Assembly (NCBI GenBank): GCA_965215145.1
Contig: OZ244038.1
Location: 1,922,001 to 1,986,000 of the forward strand
Direction: 5' to 3'
DNA length: 64,000 nt
DNA from: G965215145 sp965215145
GTDB lineage: Bacteria > Bacteroidota > Rhodothermia > Rhodothermales > JANQRZ01
Part shown: one piece after another, positions 41,719-50,811 of the stretch
Position numbering within the stretch: position 1 is the stretch's first letter
Layout of the letters: each line of letters starts with the position of its first letter
Position numbers and translations under genes: made by a program
Notes under the pieces: model-generated
The model's database searches: none
What the model was told of the DNA's origin: nothing
Seen by the model: only the letters and a program-made list of their open reading frames with translations

Positions 41719-42657
41719 CTAGATGAGCAGGAGCCCGGCGTAGACCGCGTAGGCCGCGAGCAGCGCGGTGCCCTCCCACCGGCTCAGCACGAACCCCGAG
41801 CGGACCAGCGGGAGCAGCAGCACCGTCAGCCCGAGCATCACGAGCAGGTCGGCGTGGCGGAGGCCGGGGGCGGCGAGGGGCTGGACCACGGCCGCGGCGC
41901 CGAGGATGCCGAGCAGGTTGAAGAGGTTGCTCCCGACGACGTTGCCGAGTGCGAGGTCGCCCGCGCCGCGCGCCGCCGCCACGGCTGAGGTCGCCAGCTC
42001 CGGCAAGCTCGTCCCGACGGCCACCACGGTCAGCCCCACCACGGCGTCCGGCACGCCGAGCGCGGCGGCGACGGCCGTGGCCCCGCGCACGAGCCCCTGC
42101 GCGCCGAGGACGAGGAGGGCGAGGCCGGCCACCGCGAGCAACCCGTCGCGCCAGGCGGACCCCGCCGGCCGCGCGGGCTCCTCCACGAGGGCCGCCACCG
42201 CCGCACGGTCCCGCCGGGCGAGGCGCAGCGTCACGGCGAGGTAAACCAGCAGCCCGCCGAGGAGGAGGGCGCCGCCGCCGCGCCCGAGCTCCTGCCCCCA
42301 GAGCAGCGCCACCACCCCGACGGTCACGGCGACGAGCAGGGGGATCTCCCGCCGCACCAGCGCCGCCTCGACGCGGAGGGGCCGCAGGGCGGCCGAGAGC
42401 CCGAGGATGAGGGCGACGTTGGCGACGTTGCTCCCCACGACGTTCCCCACGGCGATGCCGCCGGCGCCCGCGAGCGTCGCCTGCACGCTCACCACCAGCT
42501 CCGGCGCGCTCGTCCCGAACGCCACCACCGTGAGTCCCACCACGAGCGGGCTCAGCCCGAGCCGGAGCGCCAGCGCCGAGGCCCCGCGCACGAGCCCCTC
42601 GGCCCCGCCGTAGAGGAGGCCGACGCCGCCGAGGATGAGGAGGAGGTCGAGGGGCAT
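41719..42657 (-). CDS. CaCA family Ca2+/Na+:H+ antiporter
   Basis: A 312-residue membrane protein with about ten transmembrane helices in two homologous halves. Each half carries an alpha-repeat: FGTSAPELVVS with GNVVGSNVAN (about 49-82) and VGTSLPELATS with GNVVGSNLFN (about 214-247). The Glu in each xPEL and the Asn/Ser in GSN are the cation ligands in the YrbG/NCX family. It probably exports Ca2+ in exchange for Na+ or H+. The start is ATG 42657. It is divergent from the flavoprotein gene at 42754 and convergent with the kinase gene. Confidence 0.92.
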   Translation of the reverse strand: MPLDLLLILGGVGLLYGGAEGLVRGASALALRLGLSPLVVGLTVVAFGTSAPELVVSVQATLAGAGGIAVGNVVGSNVANVALILGLSAALRPLRVEAALVRREIPLLVAVTVGVVALLWGQELGRGGGALLLGGLLVYLAVTLRLARRDRAAVAALVEEPARPAGSAWRDGLLAVAGLALLVLGAQGLVRGATAVAAALGVPDAVVGLTVVAVGTSLPELATSAVAAARGAGDLALGNVVGSNLFNLLGILGAAAVVQPLAAPGLRHADLLVMLGLTVLLLPLVRSGFVLSRWEGTALLAAYAVYAGLLLI

Positions 42658-42753
42658 GGGCTGGCGCGTCAACCCCAGCCGGGGGCGGAGGTTCGGAGGC
42701 GAACGGGGCGGGCGGTGGCGCGTAGCCCGCCGCCTCTCACCCGCCCCGCACCC

Positions 42754-44130
42754 ATGCCCCTCCACTTCGACTTCCTCCTCGTCGGCGCCGGCCAGTGCAA
42801 CGTCCCCCTCGCCCACGCCCTCGCCGAGGCGGGCCACCGCGTCGGCGTCGCCGAGCGGCAGCACGTCGGGGGGAGCTGCGTCAACTTCGGCTGCACGCCC
42901 ACGAAGGCCGTCCTCGCCGCGGCCCACCTCGCCCACCGCGCCCGCCGGGCCGCCGACTTCGGCCTCCGCATCCCCACCGTCGAGGCGGACCTCCCGGCCG
43001 TACTGGCAAAGGCCCGCGCGATCTCCGAGGACTTCCGCACCAACATCGCCGACGGCTTCGCCGAGGCCGAGGGGATCACGCTCCTCGCCGGCCACGCCCG
43101 CCTCACCGGCCGCGACGGGGGCCGCTTCCACCTCACCGTCGCCGACGAACCCGTGACGGCCGACCGGGTGGTGATCGACACCGGCACGCGGACGCTGATT
43201 CCCAGCATCGAGGGGCTCCGCAAGATTCCCTTCCTCGACCCCGGCAACTGGCTCCGCCGCGACGATCTCCCGGAGCGTTTGGTGATAGTCGGCGGCGGCT
43301 CGATCGGCGTCGAGATGGCGCAGTTCTACCGGCGGATGGGCGCCGCCGAGGTCACCGTCGTCGAGAGCAGCGGCCACATCCTCTCGGAGGAGGACGGCGA
43401 CGTGGCCGAGGCGCTGCAGGAGGCGCTGGCGGGCGAGGGCATCAGGTTCCGCCTGGACGCGGAGGCCGAGCGCGTCGAGCCGCGCGACGGCGGGTTCAGG
43501 CTCCACCTCGACGACGACGGCGGGCCGGTCGAGGGGACGCACCTGTTCCTCGCCGTCGGCCGCACCCCGAACACGGCCGACCTCGGCCTCGACACGGTCG
43601 GGCTTGACGTGGACGACGACGGGACGATCCCCGTGGACGGCGCGCTGCGGACGCGCGTGGGCGGGGTCTGGGCCGTCGGCGACGTCCGCGGCGGGCCGCA
43701 GTTCACCCACACCGCCCACGACGACCACCGCATCATCCGGGACCACCTCTTCGGCCCCGGCGAGCGCTCGCGCGACGACCGCCTCGTCCCCTACGCCGTC
43801 TACACCGACCCCACGCTCGGGCGGGCCGGGATGACGGAGGCGGAGGCGCGCGAGGCCGGCCGCACCGTCCGCGTGGGGAGAAAGCCGATGGAGGAGAACG
43901 GCCGGGCCATCGAGGAGCGGCAGACGGCCGGGTTCGCGAAGGTCGTCGTGGACGCCGACACCGACGAGGTCCTCGGCGCGGCGTTGCTCGGCGTCGGGGC
44001 CAGCGAGGCGGTCCACCTCGTCGTCGGCGCGATGCAGGCCGGCGTCACGGCGACGGCGCTGCGGCGCTCGCTCCCCATCCACCCGACCGTCGCCGAGGCG
44101 CTGGTCTCGGCGCTCGAAGACGCGGCGTAG
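42754..44130 (+). CDS. Pyridine nucleotide-disulfide oxidoreductase, mercuric-reductase-like
   Basis: A 458-residue flavoprotein of the glutathione/mercuric reductase class. The redox-active disulfide is CVNFGCTPTK (about 42-51). The FAD motif is slightly odd, VGAGQCNVPLA instead of GxGxxGxxxA with three Gly. The NAD(P) motif IVGGGSIGVEMAQ, the second FAD motif VWAVGDV and a dimerisation domain ending SLPIHPTVAEAL complete the fold. There is no N-terminal heavy-metal domain, no C-terminal Cys pair and no other mer gene nearby, so mercury reduction is not supported and the substrate is unknown. The TAG stop comes from a 28-bp palindrome. Confidence 0.88.
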   Translation: MPLHFDFLLVGAGQCNVPLAHALAEAGHRVGVAERQHVGGSCVNFGCTPTKAVLAAAHLAHRARRAADFGLRIPTVEADLPAVLAKARAISEDFRTNIADGFAEAEGITLLAGHARLTGRDGGRFHLTVADEPVTADRVVIDTGTRTLIPSIEGLRKIPFLDPGNWLRRDDLPERLVIVGGGSIGVEMAQFYRRMGAAEVTVVESSGHILSEEDGDVAEALQEALAGEGIRFRLDAEAERVEPRDGGFRLHLDDDGGPVEGTHLFLAVGRTPNTADLGLDTVGLDVDDDGTIPVDGALRTRVGGVWAVGDVRGGPQFTHTAHDDHRIIRDHLFGPGERSRDDRLVPYAVYTDPTLGRAGMTEAEAREAGRTVRVGRKPMEENGRAIEERQTAGFAKVVVDADTDEVLGAALLGVGASEAVHLVVGAMQAGVTATALRRSLPIHPTVAEALVSALEDAA

Positions 44131-44154
44131 GGGCGCACGGCCGCGCGCCCCTAC
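44127..44154. repeat. 28-bp palindrome, copy 4, supplies the flavoprotein stop
   Basis: Arms GTAGGGGCG and CGCCCCTAC around core CACGGCCGCG (one mismatch from perfect symmetry). TAG at 44128-44130 ends the preceding gene. It lies between two convergent genes. Confidence 0.92.
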
Positions 44155-44172
44155 GGGATCGAACGGGGGGGG

Positions 44173-45303
44173 TCAGTCGCGGAGGCGCAGCGTCGCCACG
44201 ACGCCGGCGTGGTCGCTCGGCCAGAGGCCGCCCGGCGTCTGGTCGGCCTCCTCGTCGCCGACGACCTCAGCGCTGAGGGTCTCCACGTCGCCGCGGTAGA
44301 GGACGAGGTCGATCCGCGAGTCGAGGTCGGCGTCCGCGCTGAGGTCGGCGTCGAAGCAGCACGTGTCGCCGGTGGCGCCGGCCTCCGCGGCGGCGTCGGT
44401 GTAGGTCGCGGTGAGGAGCCCGTAGGTCGAGAGGCCGGTGGCCGGGTTGACGGTCGCGCCGCCCTCCGCGCTGCTGTTGAAGTCGCCCACGAGCACGACC
44501 GGGAGCTCGGCGTCGGCGAGCTCGGTGGTGACGAGGCTGAAGGCCTGGCCGAACTGCGCCAGCGCAGCGCCCTCGGGGTCGCCGTCGTCCACCTCGAGGT
44601 GCGCGTTGGCGAACGTGAACGTCACGCCGCTCACGGTGGCGTCAACGGCGTTGTAGCCCCGGAGGAACGGGATCACCTCGCCACCCACGGGGACCGGGGC
44701 GATGAGGCTGTCGGCGAAGGTCTCCTCGACGACGTTGCCGACGGCGATGCCGCTCCGGGCGAGGATCACGTCGCGGTCGGTGAGGCGGACGTCGAAGAAG
44801 CTGACGCCGTCGTCCGAGGCCGGCAGCTCCACGTCCGCGTTCTCCGTCGTGGCGACGGCGGTGTAGTCGAGCCCCTGCGCCTCGAGGGCGTCGAGGAGGA
44901 TGTCGAGGTAGTCGATGGCGACCTCGGTGGCGTTCGGGCCTTCGGCGAAGTCGCTCGGCGTCTGGGTCCGGTAAAGCGAGACCTCCTGGAGTCCGATGAG
45001 GTCGGGGTCCTCCTCCGCGATGATCTCCGCGATGGCGGCGGCGCGGGCGGTGAAGTCGTTCTCCTGGGCCTGCGCGAACAGGGCGGCGGCCACGAAGGGG
45101 ACCTGCGTGGGCTCGGCCGTCGTGAGCTCGAAGATGTCGGCGCCGAGGTAGAGGTTGTAGGTCATCACCGTGATCTCGGCTTCGGCCTCGGGGTCGGAGC
45201 CGTCGGAGTCGCAGCCTACGAGGGTCGCGGTGGCGAGGAGGGCGACGAGGGCGAGGGCGGCGAGGGGAAGGACCGACCGACGGCCGGCTCGGAGAAGCGT
45301 CAT
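44173..45303 (-). CDS. Endonuclease/exonuclease/phosphatase family lipoprotein, second paralogue
   Basis: A 376-residue protein. The signal peptide ends in lipobox LVGC (Cys about 30), followed by an Asp/Glu/Ser-rich linker. The EEP fold is visible: VMTYNLYLGADI, DLIGLQEVSLY with the catalytic Glu, FANAHLEV, VLVGDFNSSAEGG, SRIDLVLYRG and the final SDHAGVVATL. A Cys pair (TCCF) lies before the SRIDL motif. It is unrelated in detail to the EEP lipoprotein at 18090 but shares the fold. Probably an envelope phosphodiesterase; the substrate is unknown. The start is ATG 45303. Confidence 0.88.
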   Translation of the reverse strand: MTLLRAGRRSVLPLAALALVALLATATLVGCDSDGSDPEAEAEITVMTYNLYLGADIFELTTAEPTQVPFVAAALFAQAQENDFTARAAAIAEIIAEEDPDLIGLQEVSLYRTQTPSDFAEGPNATEVAIDYLDILLDALEAQGLDYTAVATTENADVELPASDDGVSFFDVRLTDRDVILARSGIAVGNVVEETFADSLIAPVPVGGEVIPFLRGYNAVDATVSGVTFTFANAHLEVDDGDPEGAALAQFGQAFSLVTTELADAELPVVLVGDFNSSAEGGATVNPATGLSTYGLLTATYTDAAAEAGATGDTCCFDADLSADADLDSRIDLVLYRGDVETLSAEVVGDEEADQTPGGLWPSDHAGVVATLRLRD

Positions 45304-45386
45304 GGCAAACTGGGGGATGGTGGGAGGCGTACCGGGTGCGGCAACCGAACACGGCCGCCGCGCGCGGCGGCCCAAAGCTAACCCAC

Positions 45387-46205
45387 ATGACCCCCCGCAG
45401 CGTCAGCGTCCTCGGCTCCGGCTGGCTCGGCCTCGCGCTCGCCGAGCGACTCGCCGCCCTCGGCCTCACCGTCCGCGCCAGCACGACCGCGCCCGCGAAG
45501 CTCGCCCGGATCACCGCCGTGGGGGCGACGCCGCACCGGATCGCGGTGGGGGAGGAGGTCGAGGGGGACGACCTCGCCGCGTTCTTCGGGGCCGACGCCG
45601 TCGTGTTCACGCTCCCACCGTCGGCCGCGGCGGACTACCCGGTCGTGGCTGCCGCCGTCCGCGATGCCTCCGAGCGCCACGGCGCCGGGTGGCTGCTAAT
45701 GACCTCCTCCACCTCGGTCCACCCCGATCTGAACCGCACCGTCGCCGAGGCCGACGCGGGCGCGCAGGAACGGCACCCGCTGAAACGCAACGGCCCCGCC
45801 GTCCTCGCCGCCGAGGAGGCGTTCCGCGCGAGCGACAGGCTCGGGGCGACGGTGCTCCGGCTCGCGGGGCTCTATGGTCACGGCCGCCACCCGGCCCGCT
45901 CCCTCGCCGGCCGCACCGGGCTGCCCGGCGGCGCGAGCCCCGTCAACCTCGTCCACCGCGACGACGCCGTCGGCGCCATCGAGGCGGTGCTCCGGGAGGG
46001 ACTGCGCGGCGAGACCCTCAACGTCTGCGCCGACGAGCACCCCCGCCGCGACCTGCTCTACCCCGCCGTCGCCCGCGCGCTCGGGCTCGCCCCGCCGACG
46101 TTCAGCGACGCGCCCGCGCCGTGGAAGCGGGTCTCGAACGCGCGGCTCAAGGCGCGGGCCGGCTATCGTTTCCGGCACCCGGATCCGCTGCGCCCGCCGC
46201 ATTGA
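45387..46205 (+). CDS. NAD(P)-binding epimerase-like protein, YeeZ type
   Basis: A 272-residue Rossmann-fold protein of the extended short-chain dehydrogenase superfamily. The N-terminus SVSVLGSGWLGLALAERL holds a GxGxxG dinucleotide motif. LLMTSSTSVH marks the catalytic Ser/Thr strand. The classic YxxxK is not evident (about 120-160 reads KRNGPAVLAAEEAFR), so activity is doubtful. VLRLAGLYGHGRHP and LVHRDDAVGAI are typical of YeeZ-like proteins. It starts divergently from the lipoprotein gene with 83 bp between. Confidence 0.8.
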   Translation: MTPRSVSVLGSGWLGLALAERLAALGLTVRASTTAPAKLARITAVGATPHRIAVGEEVEGDDLAAFFGADAVVFTLPPSAAADYPVVAAAVRDASERHGAGWLLMTSSTSVHPDLNRTVAEADAGAQERHPLKRNGPAVLAAEEAFRASDRLGATVLRLAGLYGHGRHPARSLAGRTGLPGGASPVNLVHRDDAVGAIEAVLREGLRGETLNVCADEHPRRDLLYPAVARALGLAPPTFSDAPAPWKRVSNARLKARAGYRFRHPDPLRPPH

Positions 46206-46570
46206 GCGCTGCTCAGTAACTCAAGGGGGCTGTCGCCCGGGCCGCGCAGCAGGCAGCGGCGTAGCTCATCTCGCTGGGGCGCTGGCGGCGCCGGCCACGG
46301 CGCGTTCACGCTGCCGGTGGCCCTACCTCCTCCTCGGTGAAGGTTTCGCGCAGAGGGTTACACCGGGGGGCGCTCACGTCTATCGCCGTACCCGCTTAGC
46401 CTCACTCCGCAGGTGTGCGAACCCTGTGCGGCGCCGCGCCGCAGCGGACCCGGCGCGCGCTCAGCGTTTAGCCGCCAGCCCTCCGCCGTGATGGCTCCTC
46501 CTTCGGCGTGATGGCTCCTCCTTCGACCACGACCGTTCCTTCCGCTCCTTCTACGACGCCTCCCTCCCCG
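46206..46570. other. Leader of the duplicated cassette, copy 1
   Basis: 365 bp without a convincing gene. From about 46329 (CTCCTCGGTGAAG) the sequence is homologous to 49005-49170, the region before the second cassette. Its 3' part has a perfect 19-bp sequence (CGTGATGGCTCCTCCTTCG) in two direct copies with a 20-bp period (from 46487 and 46507), each carrying an ATG, then a long CU-rich leader. CAAGGGGGCTGTCG at about 46217 resembles the core of the MITE-like elements. Confidence 0.55.
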
Positions 46571-48082
46571 ATGCCCCGCCTCCTCCTCCTGCTCGCCCTC
46601 CTCCCGCTGGCCCTTACCCCCCCGGCTGCCGCGCAGCCGAACCTCGACGGCAACAACACGCTGCTCTACCCGGCTCCCGTCCGCGTCGACCCCGGCGACC
46701 CTGTCTCCTTCGCCATCATCTTCAGCAACACCGGCACGCAGCCCTCGCCGCCCTTCGAGGTCGGCATCTACTTCTCCACCGACCGCTACTTCTCCGACGA
46801 CGACGTGCCCGCTGGCACGGTCTCGCTGCCGGGAGTGGGTGTGCAGCAGAACGCGAACACCGGCGTGACGGTGACGACGCCGCAGGTCCCGCCCGGCCGC
46901 TACTACGTCATCGCCTACGCTGACCACGAGGACCTCATCAACGAGCTTATTGAAACGGACAATGCCTCGCGGGGGCAACTCACCGTCGGCGGCGACACAA
47001 GAGGCCCCGACCTCGCCAGCGCCGGCTCCGCACTTGAGGACGACGAGGTGGCGCCGGGGGGCCGGGTCACGTTCGAGTATACCGTGCGGAACCGGGGCCA
47101 GTCGGCGGTGGGCGACTTCGAGGTCTCCCTCTACCTTGTCCCCCCCAATACCACCCTCCCGGACTGGATCCTCTTGGAGACGGAGACGCTGGGGGGCCTC
47201 GGGCCGGGGGAGGCGGACGACGAGACGGAGCAGGTGACGGTCCCGGCGAGCACGGCGCCGGGGCTCTACAAGACGGCGGTCTACGTCGACCCCCGGAACC
47301 TCATCGAGGAGCCCGACGAGACGAACAACGTCGGCGCCCCCGGCTTCCTGACGGTGACGGGGGAGCCGCCGCCGCCGGCCTTCGCCGTCACGGGGGCGCT
47401 CGCGCCGAACACGGTGGCCCCCGGCGCGGCGACGACGCTCACGGCGACGGTCTCGAACGCCTCCGGCTCCTCGGCGGCGCTCGACGCCTGGCTCGTCGTG
47501 CTCGGCGCGGCGGCGCGCTACGAGGTGGTGCTCGACGCCGGGGTGCTCGGCGACGGGGCGACGGTGAGCCGGAGCTACCGGCTGGGGGTGCCGTCGGGGG
47601 CGCCGGCGGGGCAGTACTCGGCGACGCTGAGGGTGGGGACGTACCCCGACGAGGTGCTCGCGGCCAGGGGGTTCCCCCTGACGGTGACGGCGGCGGCGCG
47701 GGCCGGCGGCGCGGCGAGCGGGGGCGCGGCGGGGGCGCTCGCGGTCGAGGCGCTCGGGGGGGGGCTCTTCGCCGCTGAGGCCTCGGCGTCCGGGGCGGGG
47801 GCTTCCGAGGCTGTGGCCTCCGAGGCGGTGTCGCTCGTGGCGTGGCCGAACCCGGCGGCGGGGGCGGTCACGCTCTCCTACGCGCTCGCCGAGGCCAGTC
47901 CCGTCCGGCTCGCCGTCTACGACGTGCTCGGTCGCGCGGTGGCCGTCGTGGCGGAGGGCAGGCGCGAGGCCGGGGAGCACCGCGCCGGGCTCGACGTGTC
48001 CTCGCTGCCGGCGGGGCTCTACCTCGTTCGTATCGATGCAGGCCCCGAGGCGCACACGCGCTCCCTTACCGTCACCCGCTAG
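46571..48082 (+). CDS. Secreted CARDB-domain protein with T9SS sorting domain (cassette copy 1)
   Basis: A 503-residue protein. The signal peptide (LLLLLALLPLALTPPAAAQ) is followed by two CARDB-type adhesion repeats (about 20-145 and 150-265). Their hallmarks are FSNTGTQPSPPFEVGIYFST and TVRNRGQSAVGDFEVSLYL, each ending in EP/ELIETDN or EPDETNN. A third beta-sandwich (about 268-375), an Ala/Gly linker and a type A sorting domain (AWPNPAAGAVTLSY, VYDVLGRAVAVV, AGLYLVRI) follow. CARDB domains are found in bacterial surface adhesins. I prefer ATG 46571 since the upstream ATGs lie in the 20-bp repeat and would add a non-signal extension. A paralogue lies at 49250. Confidence 0.85.
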   Translation: MPRLLLLLALLPLALTPPAAAQPNLDGNNTLLYPAPVRVDPGDPVSFAIIFSNTGTQPSPPFEVGIYFSTDRYFSDDDVPAGTVSLPGVGVQQNANTGVTVTTPQVPPGRYYVIAYADHEDLINELIETDNASRGQLTVGGDTRGPDLASAGSALEDDEVAPGGRVTFEYTVRNRGQSAVGDFEVSLYLVPPNTTLPDWILLETETLGGLGPGEADDETEQVTVPASTAPGLYKTAVYVDPRNLIEEPDETNNVGAPGFLTVTGEPPPPAFAVTGALAPNTVAPGAATTLTATVSNASGSSAALDAWLVVLGAAARYEVVLDAGVLGDGATVSRSYRLGVPSGAPAGQYSATLRVGTYPDEVLAARGFPLTVTAAARAGGAASGGAAGALAVEALGGGLFAAEASASGAGASEAVASEAVSLVAWPNPAAGAVTLSYALAEASPVRLAVYDVLGRAVAVVAEGRREAGEHRAGLDVSSLPAGLYLVRIDAGPEAHTRSLTVTR

Positions 48083-48152
48083 TTCGCGCCGCCGGTCCCG
48101 GCCCCCCGTTCTGTCCCTCCTGGTCTTCTCCCCCCTCAACCCCCTCCCTGCC

Positions 48153-49022
48153 ATGCCGCGCCTCCTGCTCGTAGATGCCTCGCTCGACGACAACGGTAAC
48201 CCCACCGCCTCGAACGGCGAGGTGATCAACGAGCTCGGCGACGAGACCGTGCTCTCGCCGGAGTACCCGTGCGACGAGCAGGCCGAGCCGGACTGCGAGC
48301 CGAACCTGCCGCCCTCCGACATCCAGTACGACCCCGAGGGGCTCGACGGCGTCGAGAGCGTCGTCTTCACCGTCACCAGTTCCGACCCTGATGTGGACGA
48401 AGTGACCGTCATCGACAAATTCGCGCCCTACGCCGTGAGCAAAGCCGTCGACGGCGTCTTCAGGCCGCCGGACATCCTTAACCCGATGCTGAGGGAAGAC
48501 GAGACGGTGACGGCGCAGGCGTACTCCCGGAACATCTTTGAGGACCCGGCCCAGTTCGACGCCAGCGAGTACACGCAGTACGAGGTCGGCGAGGAGCTCA
48601 GGGTCACGTTCACCATCACCGGCGACGCCACCGTCCAGACGGAGTTCAACCGCGCGGGGCAGGAGCGCGAGGCGGAGGCCGAGGCGGAGGCCGAAGCGGA
48701 GGCGGAGGCCGAGCGCGGCCTGGCCGGCGGCGCCGTGGCGCTGGCGGCGCCGGCGGCGGCCAACGGCGCGTTCGCGCTGGCGCAGGGGCTGATCTCCGGC
48801 TCGCTCACGCTGCTGGCCCGGGCGCCGGCCCCTTCGGCGGCGCCGAACCCGGACCCGCCCACGCCGATCCCCGGCGGGGTCACCGTCGTTGAGGACTGCT
48901 ACGGCCCCGTCAACGGCGGCGGCAATGGCGGCGGTAACGGGGGCGGTAACGGGGGCTCGGGCACCGGCGGGGGCGTCGAGGTGGTCAGCGCCGAGGCCGA
49001 GGCGCTCCTCTGTGAAGTTTGA
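48153..49022 (+). CDS. Glu-Ala repeat protein, truncated (cassette copy 1)
   Basis: A 289-residue protein of no family I recognise. Residues 1-165 (VDASLDDNGNPTASNGEVIN, FAPYAVSKAVDGVF) match the N-terminal domain of the protein at 50812. Then come (Glu-Ala)8 at about 170-186, an Ala/Gly/Leu-rich block (RGLAGGAVALAAPAAANG), a Pro-rich linker, a short Asn/Gly run and EVVSAEAEA. It ends LLCEV where the tandem-duplication junction cuts in, so it is a 3'-truncated copy that lacks about 750 residues. There is no obvious signal peptide. It is probably co-transcribed with the CARDB gene 70 bp upstream. Confidence 0.75.
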   Translation: MPRLLLVDASLDDNGNPTASNGEVINELGDETVLSPEYPCDEQAEPDCEPNLPPSDIQYDPEGLDGVESVVFTVTSSDPDVDEVTVIDKFAPYAVSKAVDGVFRPPDILNPMLREDETVTAQAYSRNIFEDPAQFDASEYTQYEVGEELRVTFTITGDATVQTEFNRAGQEREAEAEAEAEAEAEAERGLAGGAVALAAPAAANGAFALAQGLISGSLTLLARAPAPSAAPNPDPPTPIPGGVTVVEDCYGPVNGGGNGGGNGGGNGGSGTGGGVEVVSAEAEALLCEV

Positions 49023-49249
49023 GCGCAGGAGGTTATGCCGGGGGCGCTCCCGCGTCTATAGCAGTGCCGCCCCTGCCGTGACCCCTTAGCTGTGTGGTGA
49101 CTATGCGAAGCAGCGCTGCGCGCTGGACCCGACACGCCCCCTCAGCGTCAGACCCTCGCTCGTCTCCTTCCCTTGCTCCGATTCCTCGCTGCACGATGAC
49201 CCGAACCGACGCCACAACGCCCCTCCCTTCCATCCTGAACCCTCTCGCG
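49023..49249. other. Leader of the duplicated cassette, copy 2
   Basis: 227 bp. Its first about 150 bp align with 46345-46480 (for example GGGGCGCTC followed by GTCTAT, and CCTTAGC), and the last 60 bp are CU-rich before the ATG at 49250. No gene is seen. Confidence 0.6.
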
Positions 49250-50764
49250 ATGTCCCGCCTGCTGCTCCTGCTCGCCCTCCTCCCGCCCCTCGCCGCCGCG
49301 CCCGCAGCCCTCGCACAGCCCGACCTCTACGGGAACGTCCAGCTCTACCCCGACCCCGCCCGCGCCGACCCCGGCGACGCGGTCTCCTTCGGCATCATCT
49401 TCAGCAACACCGGGACGGAGCCCGCGCCCCCGTTCGAGGTCGGCCTCTACTTCTCGACCGACCGCTACCTCTCCGGCGACGACGTCCTCGCCGGGACGGT
49501 CTCGCTGCCGGGCGTCGGCGTGCAGCAGAACGTGAACACCGGCGTGACCGTGGCGGTGCCGCCGCTGCCGCGGGGGGGCTACTTCGTGCTGGCCGTGGCG
49601 GACCACGAGGACGAGGTCGCCGAGCTCAGCGAGTCGAACAACGTGAACTCCGGCCCGATCACGGTCCGCCCGGCGGAGGGCGGTCCGGACCTCGCGTTCG
49701 GGTTCCCGTGGGAGCTGGAGGAGGACGCGGTAGCGCCGGGCGGGCGGGTCTCGGTGGAGTACGTCGTGCGGAACCGGGGGGCCTCGGCCGTCGGCGACTT
49801 CGAGGTCGGCTACTACCTCCGCCCCTACAACACAGGGCAGATCCCACCACCGCCGCGAATCCTGCTCGAGCGCGAGGTGCTCGGCGGGCTCGATGCGGGC
49901 GAGGAGGAGCAGGAGTCGGAGCAGGTGACGGTCCCGGCGAGCACGCCGCCGGGCGATTACACCTTCACGGTGTGGGTCGACGACCGGAACGTGGTGGCCG
50001 AGAGCAACGAGACGAACAACCGCCTCGGCGTCGGCTTCCTGACGGTGACGGGGACGCCAGCGCCGCCGGCCTTCGCGGTCACGGCCTCGGCCGCGCCGTC
50101 GGCCATCGCCCCCGGCGGCACGACGACCCTCACGGCGACGGCCACGAACGCCTCCGGCTCCTCGGCCGCGCTCGACGCCTGGGTCGAGGCCCGGCGCGGC
50201 GGGGCGCTCGTTTTCCAGCAGTTCCTCGACGCCGGCTCGCTCGCCGACGGGGCGACGGCGACGCGCTCGTACCGGCTGCGCGCCCCGGCCGGTGCGCCGG
50301 CGGGCGCCTACGACCTCGCGTTCAAAGTGGGTACCTACCCCGACGCGGTGCTCGGCTCGGACGCCTTCGAGGTGACGGTAGCGGCCTCGGGCCTAGCCGG
50401 TGGTGAACTCGGCGCGGGGTCCGTCGCGCCGTTCGAGATCGTCGAGGCGCTCGGCGGGGGCCTCTTCGCGGAGGCGCCGACGACGGCGGCCTCGGCTGAG
50501 CCAGGCGATGTGTCGCTTGTGGCGTGGCCGAACCCGGCGGCGGGGGCGGTCACGCTCTCCTACGCTCTGACCGAGGCCAGTCCCGTCCGTCTTGCGGTCT
50601 ACGACATGCTCGGTCGCGCGGTCGCCGTCGTGGCGGAGGGCACCGTCGAGGCGGGGGCGCACGAGGCGTCCCTCGACGCCTCAGCGCTGCCGGCGGGCGT
50701 CTACCTCATCCGGCTCTCGACGCCGCACGGCGCGAGGACGACGCCCCTCTCGATCGTCCGCTAG
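49250..50764 (+). CDS. Secreted CARDB-domain protein with T9SS sorting domain (cassette copy 2)
   Basis: A 504-residue paralogue of the protein at 46571. The signal peptide ends PAALAQ. The two CARDB repeats (FSNTGTEPAPPFEVGLYFST; VVRNRGASAVGDFEVGYYL), the third sandwich beginning PPAFAVTASAAPS, and the sorting domain (AWPNPAAGAVTLSYALTE, VYDMLGRAVAVV, AGVYLIRL) are all conserved. The sorting-domain DNA is almost identical between the two copies, which suggests selection or conversion. Probably a surface adhesin exported by the type IX system. The next gene starts 47 bp downstream. Confidence 0.85.
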   Translation: MSRLLLLLALLPPLAAAPAALAQPDLYGNVQLYPDPARADPGDAVSFGIIFSNTGTEPAPPFEVGLYFSTDRYLSGDDVLAGTVSLPGVGVQQNVNTGVTVAVPPLPRGGYFVLAVADHEDEVAELSESNNVNSGPITVRPAEGGPDLAFGFPWELEEDAVAPGGRVSVEYVVRNRGASAVGDFEVGYYLRPYNTGQIPPPPRILLEREVLGGLDAGEEEQESEQVTVPASTPPGDYTFTVWVDDRNVVAESNETNNRLGVGFLTVTGTPAPPAFAVTASAAPSAIAPGGTTTLTATATNASGSSAALDAWVEARRGGALVFQQFLDAGSLADGATATRSYRLRAPAGAPAGAYDLAFKVGTYPDAVLGSDAFEVTVAASGLAGGELGAGSVAPFEIVEALGGGLFAEAPTTAASAEPGDVSLVAWPNPAAGAVTLSYALTEASPVRLAVYDMLGRAVAVVAEGTVEAGAHEASLDASALPAGVYLIRLSTPHGARTTPLSIVR

Positions 50765-50811
50765 CCTCCACCCCTCCTCCCTCATCGGACCCCCATCAAC
50801 CCCCTTCCGTC

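Larger units (their letters stand above)
46329..50764 (+). repeat. Tandem duplication of a two-gene cassette
   Basis: Copy 1 runs from about 46329 to 49004 and copy 2 begins at 49005 and continues to the end of the second Glu-Ala gene. The leader, CARDB/T9SS gene and Glu-Ala gene occur in the same order in both. The boundary falls inside the first Glu-Ala gene, where GCTCCTC joins sequence homologous to the leader at 46329. Divergence of the copies shows the duplication is not recent. Confidence 0.8.

Noticed and set aside
42754..44130. Mercury resistance (merA)
   Set aside because: The family is right, but the C-terminal Cys pair, the metal-binding N-terminus and other mer genes are missing.
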